Origin: Altererythrobacter xiamenensis
GTDB lineage: Bacteria > Pseudomonadota > Alphaproteobacteria > Sphingomonadales > Sphingomonadaceae
Direction: 5' to 3'
DNA: 64,000 bases
Assembly (NCBI RefSeq): GCF_900177715.1
Contig: NZ_FXWG01000001.1
Location: 186,001-250,000, forward strand
Positions 43,790-53,853 of this stretch are shown here, one piece after another. How positions within the stretch are numbered: the stretch's first letter is position 1; every line of letters starts with the position of its first letter. A program made the translations under genes and the position numbers. A model generated the notes under the pieces. That model ran no database searches and was not told the DNA's origin. It worked only from the letters and a program-made list of their open reading frames with translations.

Positions 43790-44860
43790 TCAGGCAGCCA
43801 TGCGGACCGTGTTTCGTCCGGCATTCTTTGCATCATAAAGCGCTTCATCGGCTCTCCCGAACAGGGAAAGTCCGGTGTCTCCGCTCAGGGCGGAGGCGAT
43901 GCCGATGCTTACCGTCACGGGCGGCACCTCCCCTGATGCACTGCCCGCTGCGATCGCAAGCCTCAGCCGGTCGGCGGCAACCCTCGCCAGTTCGAGATTG
44001 GCTCCGGGCAAGACCCACACGAACTCCTCTCCGCCCATGCGGCCGACGATGTCACCTTCGCGCACCTGCTCGCGCGTGATGGCTGCGATGCGCCGCAAGA
44101 CCTCGTCACCCGCGAGGTGGCCGTAGGTGTCATTGACACGCTTGAAGTGATCGACGTCGAACGCGATCAGGCTGAGCGGTGTCCCCTCGCGGCGTGACTG
44201 CATGACCAGTCGGTCGAGCTGAACCATCACGCGCCGCCTGTTGGCGATCCCGGTCAGGGCATCGGTTTCCGCCATTTCCTTCGCCCGCTGCGCTTCGAGC
44301 AGGGCAATCTCGCGCGACTTGCGCAAGCTGCGTTCGCGCCGACGCTGGTCGGTGACATCCATCAGGACGGCCACGACGCGCGCCTCGCCTCCCTCCCTCG
44401 CAGGAAGGCGCAAGGCGTTCAGCGTCAGCTCGCGTTGCTGCCCGTCGAGCCGCAGAATCGAAAAATCGAGAACGCTGGGTTCTCCTGTACGCGCATCTTC
44501 GGACACGAGTTCGACCAAATCGACGTCATTGGCGGCAAGGAGCGTCTCGACATCGCCATCGACCAGAATTTCGCCCGGATCGACGCCGAAAAGGCGCTTC
44601 ATTCCGTCGGACCATTCCTGGCGGTCTTCGTCCGGATAATATTGCCACACTCCCAGATCGGCGATCTGTTCGGCCATGCGGAACAAGCGCAATGTCTCGC
44701 TGAGGCGTCGCGCGCGTCGACGGGCAAGAGCGCTGGCCAGGTTGTGAACTCGCCTGTGACGCCCCAGCGCATGGAAAAGGCGCGCGGCGAGTATGGCGAA
44801 ACCGAGCGCAAGCGCGCCCGCGATCACCAACAGCACTGAGGTATAAACGCCCTCGATCAC
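43790..44860 (-). CDS. Diguanylate cyclase (membrane, PAS, GGDEF)
   Basis: This 356-residue protein has one N-terminal helix (about 8-30), a PAS-like domain (about 60-175) and a GGDEF domain (about 195-356) with active motif GGEEF (276-280). The inhibitory RxxD site (REGD, 267-270) lies five residues upstream, so product inhibition is expected. It makes cyclic di-GMP, which in many bacteria controls adhesion and Tad pili. The start is GTG 44860 with AAAGGA at 8 bases. Confidence 0.93.
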   Translation of the reverse strand: MIEGVYTSVLLVIAGALALGFAILAARLFHALGRHRRVHNLASALARRRARRLSETLRLFRMAEQIADLGVWQYYPDEDRQEWSDGMKRLFGVDPGEILVDGDVETLLAANDVDLVELVSEDARTGEPSVLDFSILRLDGQQRELTLNALRLPAREGGEARVVAVLMDVTDQRRRERSLRKSREIALLEAQRAKEMAETDALTGIANRRRVMVQLDRLVMQSRREGTPLSLIAFDVDHFKRVNDTYGHLAGDEVLRRIAAITREQVREGDIVGRMGGEEFVWVLPGANLELARVAADRLRLAIAAGSASGEVPPVTVSIGIASALSGDTGLSLFGRADEALYDAKNAGRNTVRMAA

Positions 44861-44992
44861 GCGCCCCGTCCTTTTGCCTGGGAACGTGATCGAGTAGGTT
44901 CAATTAGTCAGGAACGTGCCCGCCCCACCCTTGGGATGAGCCCTGAGGCCCGCGTTAAACCGAACTTTGCCTTTCAGCTCAGCCGTTTTTTC

Positions 44993-46366
44993 TCAGGCAG
45001 CGTCGGCGCGGCGCTCGCCGATCTCATCATTGAGCATTTCTGCGATGAGGAATGCGAGTTCGAGCGACTGGGCCGCATTGAGGCGCGGATCGCAATGGGT
45101 GTGATAGCGATCGCCAAGCGCATCGTCGGTAATCGCAACAGCGCCACCGACGCACTCGGTCACATCCTGTCCGGTCATTTCGATATGGATACCGCCGGGA
45201 TGAGTGCCCTCGGCGCGGTGAACGGCGAAGAAGCCCTTCACTTCCTTGAGGATGCGGTCGAACGGACGCGTCTTGTATCCGCTGTCCGACTTGACGACAT
45301 TGCCGTGCATCGGATCGCAGCTCCACACCACCGGATGGCCCTCGCGCTCGACCGCACGGACGAGCGGCGGCAGGCCTTCCTCGACCTTGTCGTGGCCGAA
45401 GCGGCTGATCAGGGTCATGCGGCCGGGCTCGCGCCCCGGATTGAGCGTGTCGAGCATCCGCAGCAGATCGTCGGGCGCCAGCGAAGGTCCGCACTTCATG
45501 CCGAGCGGATTGCCGATACCGCGGGCGAACTCGACATGCGCCGAGCCGTCGAAACGGGTGCGGTCGCCGATCCACAGCATATGCGCGCTGGTGGCGTACC
45601 AATCGCCGGTGAGGCTGTCCTGCCGTGTGAGCGCCTGCTCGTAGGGCAGCAACAGGCCTTCGTGACTGGTGTAGAAGCTGGTGCCCTGCAGTTGCGGCAC
45701 GGTTGCCGGATCGACCCCGCAGGCTTCCATGAAGTCGAGTGCTTCGCCGATACGATCGGCGGTCTCGGCGAACTTTTCGGCCCAGGGCGTGCGGCCCATG
45801 AAATCGAGCGTCCACTGGTGGACCTGACGCAGGTTGGCATAACCACCGCCGGCGAAGGCGCGCAGCAGGTTGAGCGTTGCCGCCGCCTGCGAATAGGCGC
45901 GCACCATGCGCATCGGATCGTTGCGGCGCTGTTCGGGATCGAAGTCGATGCCGTTGATGTTGTCGCCGAAATAGCTCGGCAAGGTCAGATCGCCCTGCGT
46001 TTCGGTTGGCGAGCTGCGCGGCTTGGCGAACTGGCCCGCCATGCGCCCGACCTTCACCACGGGACGCTTGCTGGCGAAGGTCATGACGACCGCCATCTGC
46101 AGCAGCACGCGGAAGGTGTCGCGAATATTGTTCGGGTGGAACTCGGCGAAGCTTTCGGCGCAATCGCCGCCTTGGAGCAGGAACGCATGCCCCGCAGCCA
46201 CTTCGGCCAGATCGGCTTTCAGCGCACGCGCTTCTCCGGCGAACACCAGCGGCGGATAGCTGGCGAGCGTCTCTTCCGCCTGCGCCAGTTCGTCAGCGTC
46301 TTCATAATGCGGCAAGTGCCGCGCTTCGTGAGCCTTCCAGCCGTCGGGTGTCCAATTCTGTGCCAC
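44993..46366 (-). CDS. 3-deoxy-7-phosphoheptulonate synthase, class II
   Basis: This 457-residue class II (plant/AroF_II type) DAHP synthase performs the first step of the shikimate pathway. Motifs are [61 protein letters not shown] and [12 protein letters not shown]. This class contains the full barrel but not the AroG/F/H type N-terminus. The start is GTG 46366 with a weak ribosome site. It is monocistronic as far as seen. Confidence 0.95.
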   Translation of the reverse strand: MAQNWTPDGWKAHEARHLPHYEDADELAQAEETLASYPPLVFAGEARALKADLAEVAAGHAFLLQGGDCAESFAEFHPNNIRDTFRVLLQMAVVMTFASKRPVVKVGRMAGQFAKPRSSPTETQGDLTLPSYFGDNINGIDFDPEQRRNDPMRMVRAYSQAAATLNLLRAFAGGGYANLRQVHQWTLDFMGRTPWAEKFAETADRIGEALDFMEACGVDPATVPQLQGTSFYTSHEGLLLPYEQALTRQDSLTGDWYATSAHMLWIGDRTRFDGSAHVEFARGIGNPLGMKCGPSLAPDDLLRMLDTLNPGREPGRMTLISRFGHDKVEEGLPPLVRAVEREGHPVVWSCDPMHGNVVKSDSGYKTRPFDRILKEVKGFFAVHRAEGTHPGGIHIEMTGQDVTECVGGAVAITDDALGDRYHTHCDPRLNAAQSLELAFLIAEMLNDEIGERRADAA

Positions 46367-46484
46367 TGTAATCTCAATTCGGTCTTGTTGCAGCGCGCGC
46401 GCCTACACGCCCTCGATTAGAAAAGCAAAGCCTGCGCGGGGCAAGCGATAATATTATTTCAATCGTAACGATCGAACTGGCCGA

Positions 46485-49457
46485 TCAGCGGCCAGACATC
46501 TCCGGAGCCTGTGCGCCGCCGCGTGGCAATTTGGTCGCCAGTTCCTGTCCTTCGGGAATGACGGCCAGCTTCCACCCGGACCGTGCACCAAGATAGCGCT
46601 GCGCGAGCAACTGCATGATTTCAGGCGTCGTTTGCGAATAATCGCCCAGCAGGGTGCGGATCAGCGCGACGCGGCGCGGGTCCGAAGTCGCCCCTTCGAG
46701 ATGATACAGCCAGAAATTGTTGCCAGTGGAAGCGCGGCTGATCAGCTGGCGCAGCGGCTCGGTCACCCGGCCAAGCTCGTCGGTACCGGGCGGCGTGGTG
46801 GAAAGATCCTGCGCGATGCGCTCGGCCTCGGCAAAGAACACCGGCACATCCTCCGGCTTGAGCTGAGCGAGAGCGAGGATCGTGCCACCGCTCGACAGAT
46901 CCTTCGGCCAATCGGAGACGACCTGCGGAGCGTAGCTGGCCCCGGCCTTCTCCCGCATGGCTTCCATCAGACGGTTGTTGAACAATTGCGTGAGAATCTC
47001 GAGCTGGCGCGATTCCCGCAGGCTTTCGACACCGCCACCGCTGGGCCAGGCGATCACGGCCGCGGCCTGGTTGGCATCCCCGCGATGCTCAAGAACGGTC
47101 GTGCCGCCGCCTGCATCCGGGAATGACGGGACGCGGGCCACGACTTGACTTGCGATCGGATCACGCGCGTCGAGCGCACCGAAAGTTTTCCGCAGCGCTT
47201 CGATCGTCGCTTCACGGTCGAACTCGCCGAATACGAGGACTTCGACCGGACCTTCGCTCAGCAAAGGCTCCCATACTTCGCGGAAACCCTCGGGCGTGAC
47301 CTGCGCCATCATTTCCCGGTCAGGCGTAGCAAAGCGCGGGTCGCGATCCTTGATGAGGAAGTCGAGGTCGCGGTTGAGCACACCGTTCGGGCTGGTTGCA
47401 AAGGTGTCATAGGCAAGCTCGGCCGCCGCCTTGGCACGCAGCACCGGGTTCGGATCCCAGCGCGGCATGCCCAGCTTGGCCGCAAACAGGTAAACCTGGT
47501 CTGCAACATCGGCGGAGCGGGTCTGCGCGGTGAAGCTGAACACCGCATCTTCGATCGCGAAGTCGAAGCCCATCTTGCGGCCCGTAGCAAGCCGGTCGAG
47601 CTCTTCCTGACCAAGCTCGCCCAGCCCCGAACCGACCAGAGCCATTTCGCCGAGCGCGACATAGGGTGCATCTTCCGGCTCGAACGCGCGGTAGCCTGCG
47701 CCGAACCGAACCTTCACGGTCACGCGACCCGGTTCGGCATCGTTCGACCACAGGATCGCCTTGACCCCGTTGTCGAACTCGACCTCTTCGATCTCTGGAA
47801 TACCGGTAAGGCCGAGCGATCCCTCGGACACGACCGTGCCGGGCTCGCCCACCGGCGGCAGGTCTTCGAAAGATACAGACTTGGCGGCAAGTCGCGCGCT
47901 GCCGTCGACCTGCGGCGCTTCATTCAACGCCAGCCGGAGAGCGGCTTCATCGCCGTCGCTCGCATCAGGCGTGACATAGACAGCGCGCAGGACGTCACCT
48001 TCGAACAACTGCTGCGTGTGCTCGAGCACTTCCTGAGGGGTAAAGCGCTCCTCCATCCCCCGGAACACGTTGAGCACCGTTTCAGGCGCTGCGACGGTTT
48101 CGCGAATGTCGACCGCCTGCACGATCTGGTCGGCCAGTTTCGATCCGGCGAGAACGGTCTTCTGTTCGAGCTCGCTGGCGAAGGCGATGTCGAACTCGGC
48201 CCGCTCGCGGTCGATTTCTTCCTGCGTCGGCGGATTGACCAGCGCATCGGCGATCACGCCGCGGACGTCGGCCAGCGCGGCCTGCCAGTCATCCGATAGC
48301 GGGGCAAAGCTGACGAAGGTCGCATCGGTGGAGCGGGACACGTCGTCCTGCTGGACCTGCGCGTAAAGATAGCTGCCGCCGCTGCGCGCGCGCGCTTCCA
48401 GCCGGCGGTTGATGATTGATTGGGCAAGCGCGTCGAGCAGCAGTCCCTCGTTGTAAACGATCGTGTCCTGTACCGGACGCCAGGGCCGCAGAATTGCATA
48501 GGTTACCGAGCGTGGCAGGTCGGGCTCGACCAGCACGGCGAGCTCGCCCACGGGATTTTCCGGATCGGCTCCGGCAGGGGCGACGGGATCGCCGAAGTCA
48601 GGCGCCGGGACGGTCGGGCCTTCCCCCTCCCAATCTCCGAAATATTCCTCGATCAGACGGGCAAGCTGGACCGGATCGACGTCACCGGCAATTGCGATGA
48701 CCGTGTTTTCCGGCCGGTACCAGCGCTCGTGAAAGGCGTTCACCGCCTCTCCCGTGGCGGCCGAGAGCGTCGCTTCAGTACCGATCGGGAGACGATTGGC
48801 CAGCCGCTGTCCTGCAAAGAGCGTTTCGCGAGTCGCGTCATTGACCCGCTGGCCCGCCCCGCCCCGCTCGCGCTTTTCAGCAAGCACGATGGGAACTTCG
48901 GCATCGACATTGGCCTGGTTCAACACCGGCTCGCGGATCATGCCCGAAATCAGCTTGAAGCTTTCTTCCAGCTTGGCAGGCGTGATCGCGGGCAGGTCCA
49001 GCTTGTAGACGGTGTGAGTCGGGCTGGTTTCGGCATTGGTGTCGCTGCCGAAAGTCGCGCCAAGGCGCTGCCATGTCGGGATCGCCTGCGCCGGGCCGAG
49101 ATATTTGCTTTCGCGGAACAGCAGGTGTTCGAGGAGGTGGGCATAGCCGCGCTCGCTCTCTTCCTCGTGCAGCGAGCCTGCATCGATACGGACGCGGATC
49201 GAAACCTGTCCTGGCGGAACGCGATTGTTGCGCACGGCATAGCGCAGCCCGTTGTCCATCTCGCCGAACAGCCAGTCCTTGTCCTGCGGTACGTCGCTCC
49301 CCTCATAGATCCACGGCGTTTCGTCGCCGGTCTGGAGCGACGCGGGAGGCGGTGCCTCGGCTTGCGGGACGGCATCCTGGGCGAGCGCGGGCGAAAGCGC
49401 GGCAGCAGGAATGGCGAGGACGGAAAGGGCGCTGATCGCGCGGAACAATGGCTTCAT
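46485..49457 (-). CDS. Large exported M16 zinc metallopeptidase (pitrilysin-like)
   Basis: This 990-residue protein has a signal peptide (LFRAISALSVLAIPAAALSPALAQ) and four M16-type lobes. The active half carries the inverted zinc motif HLLEH (H107, E110, H111); the second half lacks it, as is usual. Exported pitrilysins degrade peptides in the periplasm, but this one's role is unknown. The ATG at 49457 is used; a TTG three codons earlier is unlikely. Confidence 0.92.
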   Translation of the reverse strand: MKPLFRAISALSVLAIPAAALSPALAQDAVPQAEAPPPASLQTGDETPWIYEGSDVPQDKDWLFGEMDNGLRYAVRNNRVPPGQVSIRVRIDAGSLHEEESERGYAHLLEHLLFRESKYLGPAQAIPTWQRLGATFGSDTNAETSPTHTVYKLDLPAITPAKLEESFKLISGMIREPVLNQANVDAEVPIVLAEKRERGGAGQRVNDATRETLFAGQRLANRLPIGTEATLSAATGEAVNAFHERWYRPENTVIAIAGDVDPVQLARLIEEYFGDWEGEGPTVPAPDFGDPVAPAGADPENPVGELAVLVEPDLPRSVTYAILRPWRPVQDTIVYNEGLLLDALAQSIINRRLEARARSGGSYLYAQVQQDDVSRSTDATFVSFAPLSDDWQAALADVRGVIADALVNPPTQEEIDRERAEFDIAFASELEQKTVLAGSKLADQIVQAVDIRETVAAPETVLNVFRGMEERFTPQEVLEHTQQLFEGDVLRAVYVTPDASDGDEAALRLALNEAPQVDGSARLAAKSVSFEDLPPVGEPGTVVSEGSLGLTGIPEIEEVEFDNGVKAILWSNDAEPGRVTVKVRFGAGYRAFEPEDAPYVALGEMALVGSGLGELGQEELDRLATGRKMGFDFAIEDAVFSFTAQTRSADVADQVYLFAAKLGMPRWDPNPVLRAKAAAELAYDTFATSPNGVLNRDLDFLIKDRDPRFATPDREMMAQVTPEGFREVWEPLLSEGPVEVLVFGEFDREATIEALRKTFGALDARDPIASQVVARVPSFPDAGGGTTVLEHRGDANQAAAVIAWPSGGGVESLRESRQLEILTQLFNNRLMEAMREKAGASYAPQVVSDWPKDLSSGGTILALAQLKPEDVPVFFAEAERIAQDLSTTPPGTDELGRVTEPLRQLISRASTGNNFWLYHLEGATSDPRRVALIRTLLGDYSQTTPEIMQLLAQRYLGARSGWKLAVIPEGQELATKLPRGGAQAPEMSGR

Positions 49458-49555
49458 GGACGCCAATATAGGGATCGATGGTCTGAAGGGATAGTGAATG
49501 AGGCGAAAGCTTTGCTGCCTTGCCGCAAAGGCGCACCATCCCTACATCGTTCAAC

Positions 49556-50137
49556 ATGTTCATCGAAACCGAAACAACGCCCAATCCCGCCAGCCTCAAG
49601 TTCCTGCCCGGTCGGCAGGTCATGCCGTCCGGCACGCGCGAATTCGCAACGCCGGAGGCTGCCGAAGCGAGCCCGCTGGCACAGGCCATCTTCGACACGG
49701 GCGAAGTGGTCAATGTGTTCTTCGGAGCCGATTTCGTCAGCGTGACTGCGGCACCCGGCGTCAGCTGGTCGGAACTCAAGCCGATGGTCGTTTCCATCCT
49801 GCTCGACCATTTCGTTTCCGAAGCGCCGCTGTTCGCAGGCGGCGATGCGAGCGGGATTTCGGTACCGGCGGAAGACGAAGCGCTGCTGGTCGAGGAAAAC
49901 CCCGAAAACGCCGATATCGTCGCGCAGATCAACGAATTGCTCGAAACCCGCGTTCGCCCGGCCGTGGCCGGCGACGGCGGCGACATTGCCTATCGCGGCT
50001 TCAAGGACGGGGTCGTCTATCTGACCTTGCAGGGCGCTTGCTCCGGCTGCCCTTCCTCCACCGCTACGCTCAAGAACGGCATCGAAGGCTTGCTGAAACA
50101 TTATGTGCCGGAGGTCGTTGAAGTCCGCGCAGCCTGA
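49556..50137 (+). CDS. nfuA: NifU-like Fe-S scaffold/carrier (NfuA type)
   Basis: This 193-residue protein has an N-terminal Nfu_N domain ([20 protein letters not shown]...[11 protein letters not shown]) and a C-terminal NifU domain ([15 protein letters not shown]...GACSGCPSS) whose CxxC (C162, C165) binds a 4Fe-4S cluster in a dimer. It passes clusters to apoproteins. It opens a plus-strand run with the nitroreductase, tsaB and rimI, divergent from the M16 gene. Confidence 0.95.
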   Translation: MFIETETTPNPASLKFLPGRQVMPSGTREFATPEAAEASPLAQAIFDTGEVVNVFFGADFVSVTAAPGVSWSELKPMVVSILLDHFVSEAPLFAGGDASGISVPAEDEALLVEENPENADIVAQINELLETRVRPAVAGDGGDIAYRGFKDGVVYLTLQGACSGCPSSTATLKNGIEGLLKHYVPEVVEVRAA

Positions 50138-50160
50138 ATAATTTCGTTCAAGAGGACTCA

Positions 50161-50769
50161 ATGACCACGCAATATCACGACCAGCACCTTTCCGCCGCAG
50201 CGCTCGACCAGATCTTTCGCGACGCGCGCAGCTACAACGACTGGCTCGACAAGCCTGTATCGGACGAGCAGCTCCACGCCATCTACGACCTGCTGAAGAT
50301 GGCACCGACCTCGGCCAACATGCAGCCGGTGCGGATCGTCTGGGTGAAGTCGGACGAACAGAAGGCGAAGCTGCTTGAGTGCGTTTCCGAAGGCAATCAC
50401 GACAAGGTGAAAGCCGCCCCGGTCACCGCGATCATCGGATACGACATCGATTTCCACGAGGAACTGCCCTGGCTGTTCCCGCACACCGATGCCAAAAGCT
50501 GGTTCGAAGGTGACGAAGAAGGGCGCAAGGAAGGCGCCTTTCGCAATTCCTCGCTCCAGGGAGCATATCTGATCATCGCGGCGCGCGCGATCGGCCTTGA
50601 TTGCGGTCCGATGTCGGGCTTCGACGCGGACAAGGTCAACCAGACCTTCTTCGCCGATGCCCCGCGTCACCGAGTAAACTTCATCTGTTCGATCGGCTAT
50701 GGCGACAAGGAAAGCATTTTCGAGCGCAGCCCGCGACCCGATTTCGACAAGTTCAATACTATAGTTTGA
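50161..50769 (+). CDS. Nitroreductase family protein, RutE/HadB-like
   Basis: This 202-residue FMN enzyme has the RutE/malonic-semialdehyde-reductase-like sequence [40 protein letters not shown] and [16 protein letters not shown]. It would reduce malonic semialdehyde or nitro/quinone compounds. No rut genes are near, so a general reductase role is likely. It follows nfuA by 23 bases. Confidence 0.9.
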   Translation: MTTQYHDQHLSAAALDQIFRDARSYNDWLDKPVSDEQLHAIYDLLKMAPTSANMQPVRIVWVKSDEQKAKLLECVSEGNHDKVKAAPVTAIIGYDIDFHEELPWLFPHTDAKSWFEGDEEGRKEGAFRNSSLQGAYLIIAARAIGLDCGPMSGFDADKVNQTFFADAPRHRVNFICSIGYGDKESIFERSPRPDFDKFNTIV

Positions 50770-50806
50770 CTTGATGCAGGCGCGCGCCTGAGGCATCGAC
50801 GATGCC

Positions 50807-51421
50807 ATGCGCACGCTTGCCATAGAAACCGCCACGGAGGCCTGTTCGGTCGCCCTGTTCGAGGACGGGCGGCTACTTGGGCATGATCACCGTGTGCTGG
50901 GGCGCGGTCATGCGGAACGGCTCGTTCCGATGATCGCTGCGCTTCCCGACAAGGGAAAGGCGCAGCGTATCCTGGTTTCGCGCGGCCCCGGCAGCTTTAC
51001 CGGCGTGCGTATCGGCATCGCGACGGCGCGCGCGCTCGGTATTGCCTGGGGCGCAGAGGTGCTGGGCTATCCCACGCTTTCCCTTGTCGCAGCACGCTGC
51101 TTGCAACCCACGCCGCAACCCGTGACCGTGTGCATGAACGGCGGCCACGGCGAATGGTTCGTCCAGAACTTCGACGGCGGGAAACCGCAGGACGCGGTGC
51201 AGTCGCTGACGCCGGACGGGGCGGAGAAAGCCTGCCGGCATGAACGCATTGCCGGCAATCGCGCACAAGATCTTGCCGCTCGTTTTGCGGAAGGTACGAA
51301 GATCGCGATCGATATACTGCCCGATGCGAGCAAGCTGGACTTGCTCCACGAAAGCAACTGGACCAGCGACCTGTCTCCCATCTACGGTCGCCCTCCCGAC
51401 GCAAAGCCCGCAGCTGCATGA
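50807..51421 (+). CDS. tsaB: tRNA threonylcarbamoyladenosine factor TsaB
   Basis: This 204-residue ASKHA-fold protein has TLAIETATEACSVALFEDG, HAERLVPMI and SRGPGSFTGVRIGIATARALG. It pairs with TsaD to make t6A37 in tRNA. The overlap with rimI (ATGA) and the tsaB-rimI order are conserved in many proteobacteria. Its C-terminus is short, as usual for alphaproteobacteria. Confidence 0.94.
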   Translation: MRTLAIETATEACSVALFEDGRLLGHDHRVLGRGHAERLVPMIAALPDKGKAQRILVSRGPGSFTGVRIGIATARALGIAWGAEVLGYPTLSLVAARCLQPTPQPVTVCMNGGHGEWFVQNFDGGKPQDAVQSLTPDGAEKACRHERIAGNRAQDLAARFAEGTKIAIDILPDASKLDLLHESNWTSDLSPIYGRPPDAKPAAA

Positions 51422-51882
51422 GCCACGCCGACCTCATCGACCAGATCATGATGGTCATGGAACAGGCATTCGACCCGATCTGGGGCGAGGCATGGAACCG
51501 CAACCAGGTCGCAGGCGCGCTGGCGATGCCGACAACCTATGCCATTCTCGTAGATGCAGGCGGCAGGCACACCGGACCGATGGGGCCGCCCGCTGCAGGC
51601 TTCGTCCTGAGCCGCAATGCTCCGGGCGAGGAAGAACTGCTTCTGATCGCCGTAAGCCCCGACCACCGGCGCAAGGGTTTGGGAAAGATCCTGATTGAGG
51701 AACTGGCCAAGGCAGCGCGAAGCCGCGGGGCCGAACGCATCTTCCTAGAGATGCGCAGCAACAACCCGGCGGAAAGCCTTTACCGCCTTGCCGGATTCGA
51801 GCCGATCGGCAAGCGAAAGAATTACTATCTCAAGTCAGATGGTGAACGTCTTGATGCGATTACTTTCGGCCTGACAATATGA
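51418..51882 (+). CDS. rimI: Ribosomal-protein-alanine N-acetyltransferase RimI
   Basis: This 154-residue GNAT protein has EELLLIAVSPDHRRKGLGKILIEELAKAARSRGAERIFLEMRSNNPAESLYRLAGFEPIGKRKNYY, the RimI pattern with the acetyl-CoA loop RRKGLG. It acetylates the N-terminus of ribosomal protein S18 or related substrates. ATG 51418 overlaps the TGA of tsaB, which fixes the start. Confidence 0.92.
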   Translation: MSHADLIDQIMMVMEQAFDPIWGEAWNRNQVAGALAMPTTYAILVDAGGRHTGPMGPPAAGFVLSRNAPGEEELLLIAVSPDHRRKGLGKILIEELAKAARSRGAERIFLEMRSNNPAESLYRLAGFEPIGKRKNYYLKSDGERLDAITFGLTI

Positions 51883-51997
51883 TCAGTTTTATACAAAACT
51901 AACTACCATTCTACACGAAGCTTGCTTGCCAAGCCTATTAAGCTGCTTCATGGAATAGTGATCCGGAAAACCGGAGCTAAAAACAAACGAGGAACTC

Positions 51998-52438
51998 ATG
52001 GAAAACATCGAACTGGATATGAAAGAGACGTTGATCACGCTCACGTCAGACATCGTCGCCGCTCACGTCAGCAATAATGACGTGGCCGTCGATGATGTCC
52101 CGAACCTGATCACCAGCGTCTTCAATGCGCTTTCCGGGCTTGGTGATGGCGGCGCTGCTGAAGAACCGCGTCCCGATCCTGCCGTGTCCATCCGGGCATC
52201 GGTCAAGAAAGACCACATCGTCTGTCTCGACTGCGGCAAGAAAATGAAGATGCTCAAGCGGCACCTTTCGACCGAGCACGATATGACACCGGAAGAATAC
52301 AAGGCGCGCTGGGACCTTGGCCCCGACTACCCGCTGGTAGCGCCGAACTATGCCGAAACGCGCCGCGATCTTGCCAAGAAGATCGGTCTCGGTCGCAAGC
52401 CGGGTCAGAAGCGTGGTCGCAAGAAAAAGACTGCCTGA
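51998..52438 (+). CDS. mucR: MucR/Ros family zinc-finger regulator
   Basis: This 146-residue protein carries the prokaryotic Cys2His2 zinc finger CLDCGKKMKMLKRHLSTEH (C76, C79, H89, H94), followed by MTPEEYKARWDLGPDYPLVAPNYAETRRDLAKKIGLGRK and a basic tail. MucR proteins are global H-NS-like silencers of surface and virulence genes and repress themselves. The upstream 115 bases are AT-rich, fitting autoregulation. GAGGA precedes the ATG. A strong terminator follows. Confidence 0.95.
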   Translation: MENIELDMKETLITLTSDIVAAHVSNNDVAVDDVPNLITSVFNALSGLGDGGAAEEPRPDPAVSIRASVKKDHIVCLDCGKKMKMLKRHLSTEHDMTPEEYKARWDLGPDYPLVAPNYAETRRDLAKKIGLGRKPGQKRGRKKKTA

Positions 52439-52480
52439 GCGGACAATTCAATTTCGAGCGGCCTCGCCGCTTGAGAAGCG

Positions 52481-52517
52481 CGCCCCGGGCCTCTAAGGTT
52501 CCGGGGCGTTCTTCTTT
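52481..52517 (+). terminator. Intrinsic terminator between mucR and fur
   Basis: CGCCCCGG (52481-52488) and CCGGGGCG (52501-52508) form a perfect 8-base stem with a 12-base loop, followed by TTCTTCTTT. It lies 43 bases after mucR and 20 bases before fur. Confidence 0.85.
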
Positions 52518-52528
52518 CGGAGCCTAAC

Positions 52529-52954
52529 TTGCAGCAGAGAATCGACCTCGAACAATTGTGCGCCGATAAGGGCTTGCGGATCACCGAGCAGCGCCGCGTG
52601 ATCGCGCGCGTGCTCTCCGAGAGTGACGACCACCCCGACGTCGAACTCGTCCACCAGCGCGCATCCGAGATCGATCCCAAGATTTCGATCGCGACAGTCT
52701 ATCGTACCGTGCGCCTGTTCGAAGAGGCCGGGATCCTCGATCGCCACGATTTCGGTGACGGGCGCGCGCGTTATGAAGCCGCACCTGAGGCCCACCACGA
52801 CCACCTGATCGACGTCGAAACGGGCAAGGTCGTCGAATTCGTCGACCCCGAGCTCGAGGCCCTACAACGGCAGATCGCCGAGAAGCTCGGCTATCGCCTG
52901 GTCGATCACCGCATGGAACTGTATGGCGTCCGCCTCGACCGGCCAGATAAGTGA
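52529..52954 (+). CDS. fur: Fur family regulator
   Basis: This 141-residue protein has the Fur winged helix (GLRITEQRRVIARVLSESDDHPDVELVHQRA...ISIATVYRTVRLFEEAGI) and the metal-site start HHDHLI. The CxxC pair of gammaproteobacterial Fur is replaced (HLIDVETGKVVEF), as seen in alphaproteobacterial Fur/Mur, so no structural zinc of that type is expected. The start is TTG 52529 with GGAG at 7 bases. It overlaps the downstream acyltransferase by 32 bases. Confidence 0.93.
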   Translation: MQQRIDLEQLCADKGLRITEQRRVIARVLSESDDHPDVELVHQRASEIDPKISIATVYRTVRLFEEAGILDRHDFGDGRARYEAAPEAHHDHLIDVETGKVVEFVDPELEALQRQIAEKLGYRLVDHRMELYGVRLDRPDK

Positions 52955-53843
52955 CCGCGCCCGCCGCCGGGCGGAAAAGTACGGCCGCAAGCGCATGGCG
53001 GCCATGCGTGGCGAAAAAGTCCCGCTGACAGTCATTGGCTGGGTCCGCTTCATCCTGCGGGCGCTTGGGATCCTGGCATTGCTCATAATCTTCGTGCCGC
53101 TGCACTATCTTTACCGCGCCTTTGCCTACGGCTCGCCCTTCCCGATGCTCTTCCTGCGCTACACGGCCCGCATTGTCGGAGCGCGGGTAAAGGTCGTCGG
53201 CACACCGCTGCGCCGCGACGTCTTCTTTATCTCAAACCACATATCCTGGATCGACATCCTCGGCATGGCGGGTGCGAGCGGCACAGCTTTCGTCGCGAAG
53301 CAGGAACTGGCAGAGGTGCCCGTCATCGGTTGGCTGTGCGGTCTCAACCGGACGGTGTTCGTCAAGCGCGAGAACCGGCTCGGTGTCGCCGAACAGATCA
53401 ACGCCCTGCGCGAAGCGCTGGAGGACAATTGGTCGGTGACGGTATTTCCCGAAGGAACGGTGACCGACGGTCATTCGCTGCTGCCCTTCAAGAGCTCGAT
53501 GCTGTCGGTACTGGAACCGCCGCCGCCCGGTGTGCTCGTCCAGCCGGTGATGCTCGACTATAACGATCATGCCGAGGACATCGGCTGGGTAGGCGAGGAA
53601 TCCGGCCTGCACAACGCCATGCGCGTCATGGCGCGCAAGGGCACCTTCCCGCTCTATATTCATTACCTTGAGCCTTTCAGCCCCGAAGATCATCGCGGCC
53701 GCAAGGCGATTGCATACAAGGCGCGCGAGGAAATCGAGGCCGCCTTGACGCGGGCATTGGGAAAGCCGCTACGCGATTTCGCCCATACGGTGGAAGCGAT
53801 CCGCTATGCCCCGCCGCCGGGTGAGAACTTCCCGGTAGAGTAG
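52923..53843 (+). CDS. 1-acyl-sn-glycerol-3-phosphate acyltransferase (PlsC family)
   Basis: This 306-residue protein has one or two N-terminal helices (about 35-65) and the acyltransferase motifs SNHISWIDI (H106, D111, HX4D), NRTVFVKRENR and VFPEGT. It would acylate lysophosphatidic acid or ornithine/other lipids. The ATG at 52923 lies inside fur; an in-frame ATG at 52995 would remove 24 mostly basic residues. Co-transcription with fur is likely. Confidence 0.9.
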   Translation: MASASTGQISDRARRRAEKYGRKRMAAMRGEKVPLTVIGWVRFILRALGILALLIIFVPLHYLYRAFAYGSPFPMLFLRYTARIVGARVKVVGTPLRRDVFFISNHISWIDILGMAGASGTAFVAKQELAEVPVIGWLCGLNRTVFVKRENRLGVAEQINALREALEDNWSVTVFPEGTVTDGHSLLPFKSSMLSVLEPPPPGVLVQPVMLDYNDHAEDIGWVGEESGLHNAMRVMARKGTFPLYIHYLEPFSPEDHRGRKAIAYKAREEIEAALTRALGKPLRDFAHTVEAIRYAPPPGENFPVE

Positions 53844-53853
53844 GACGCCCGCG

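Noticed and set aside
44936-46420. Long plus-strand open frame (494 codons)
   Set aside because: It is the antisense of class II DAHP synthase, whose motifs are intact on the minus strand. High GC content opens opposite frames.
48420-49745. Plus-strand open frame of 441 codons over the M16 peptidase
   Set aside because: Antisense of the peptidase N-terminal half. No ribosome site or family motif.
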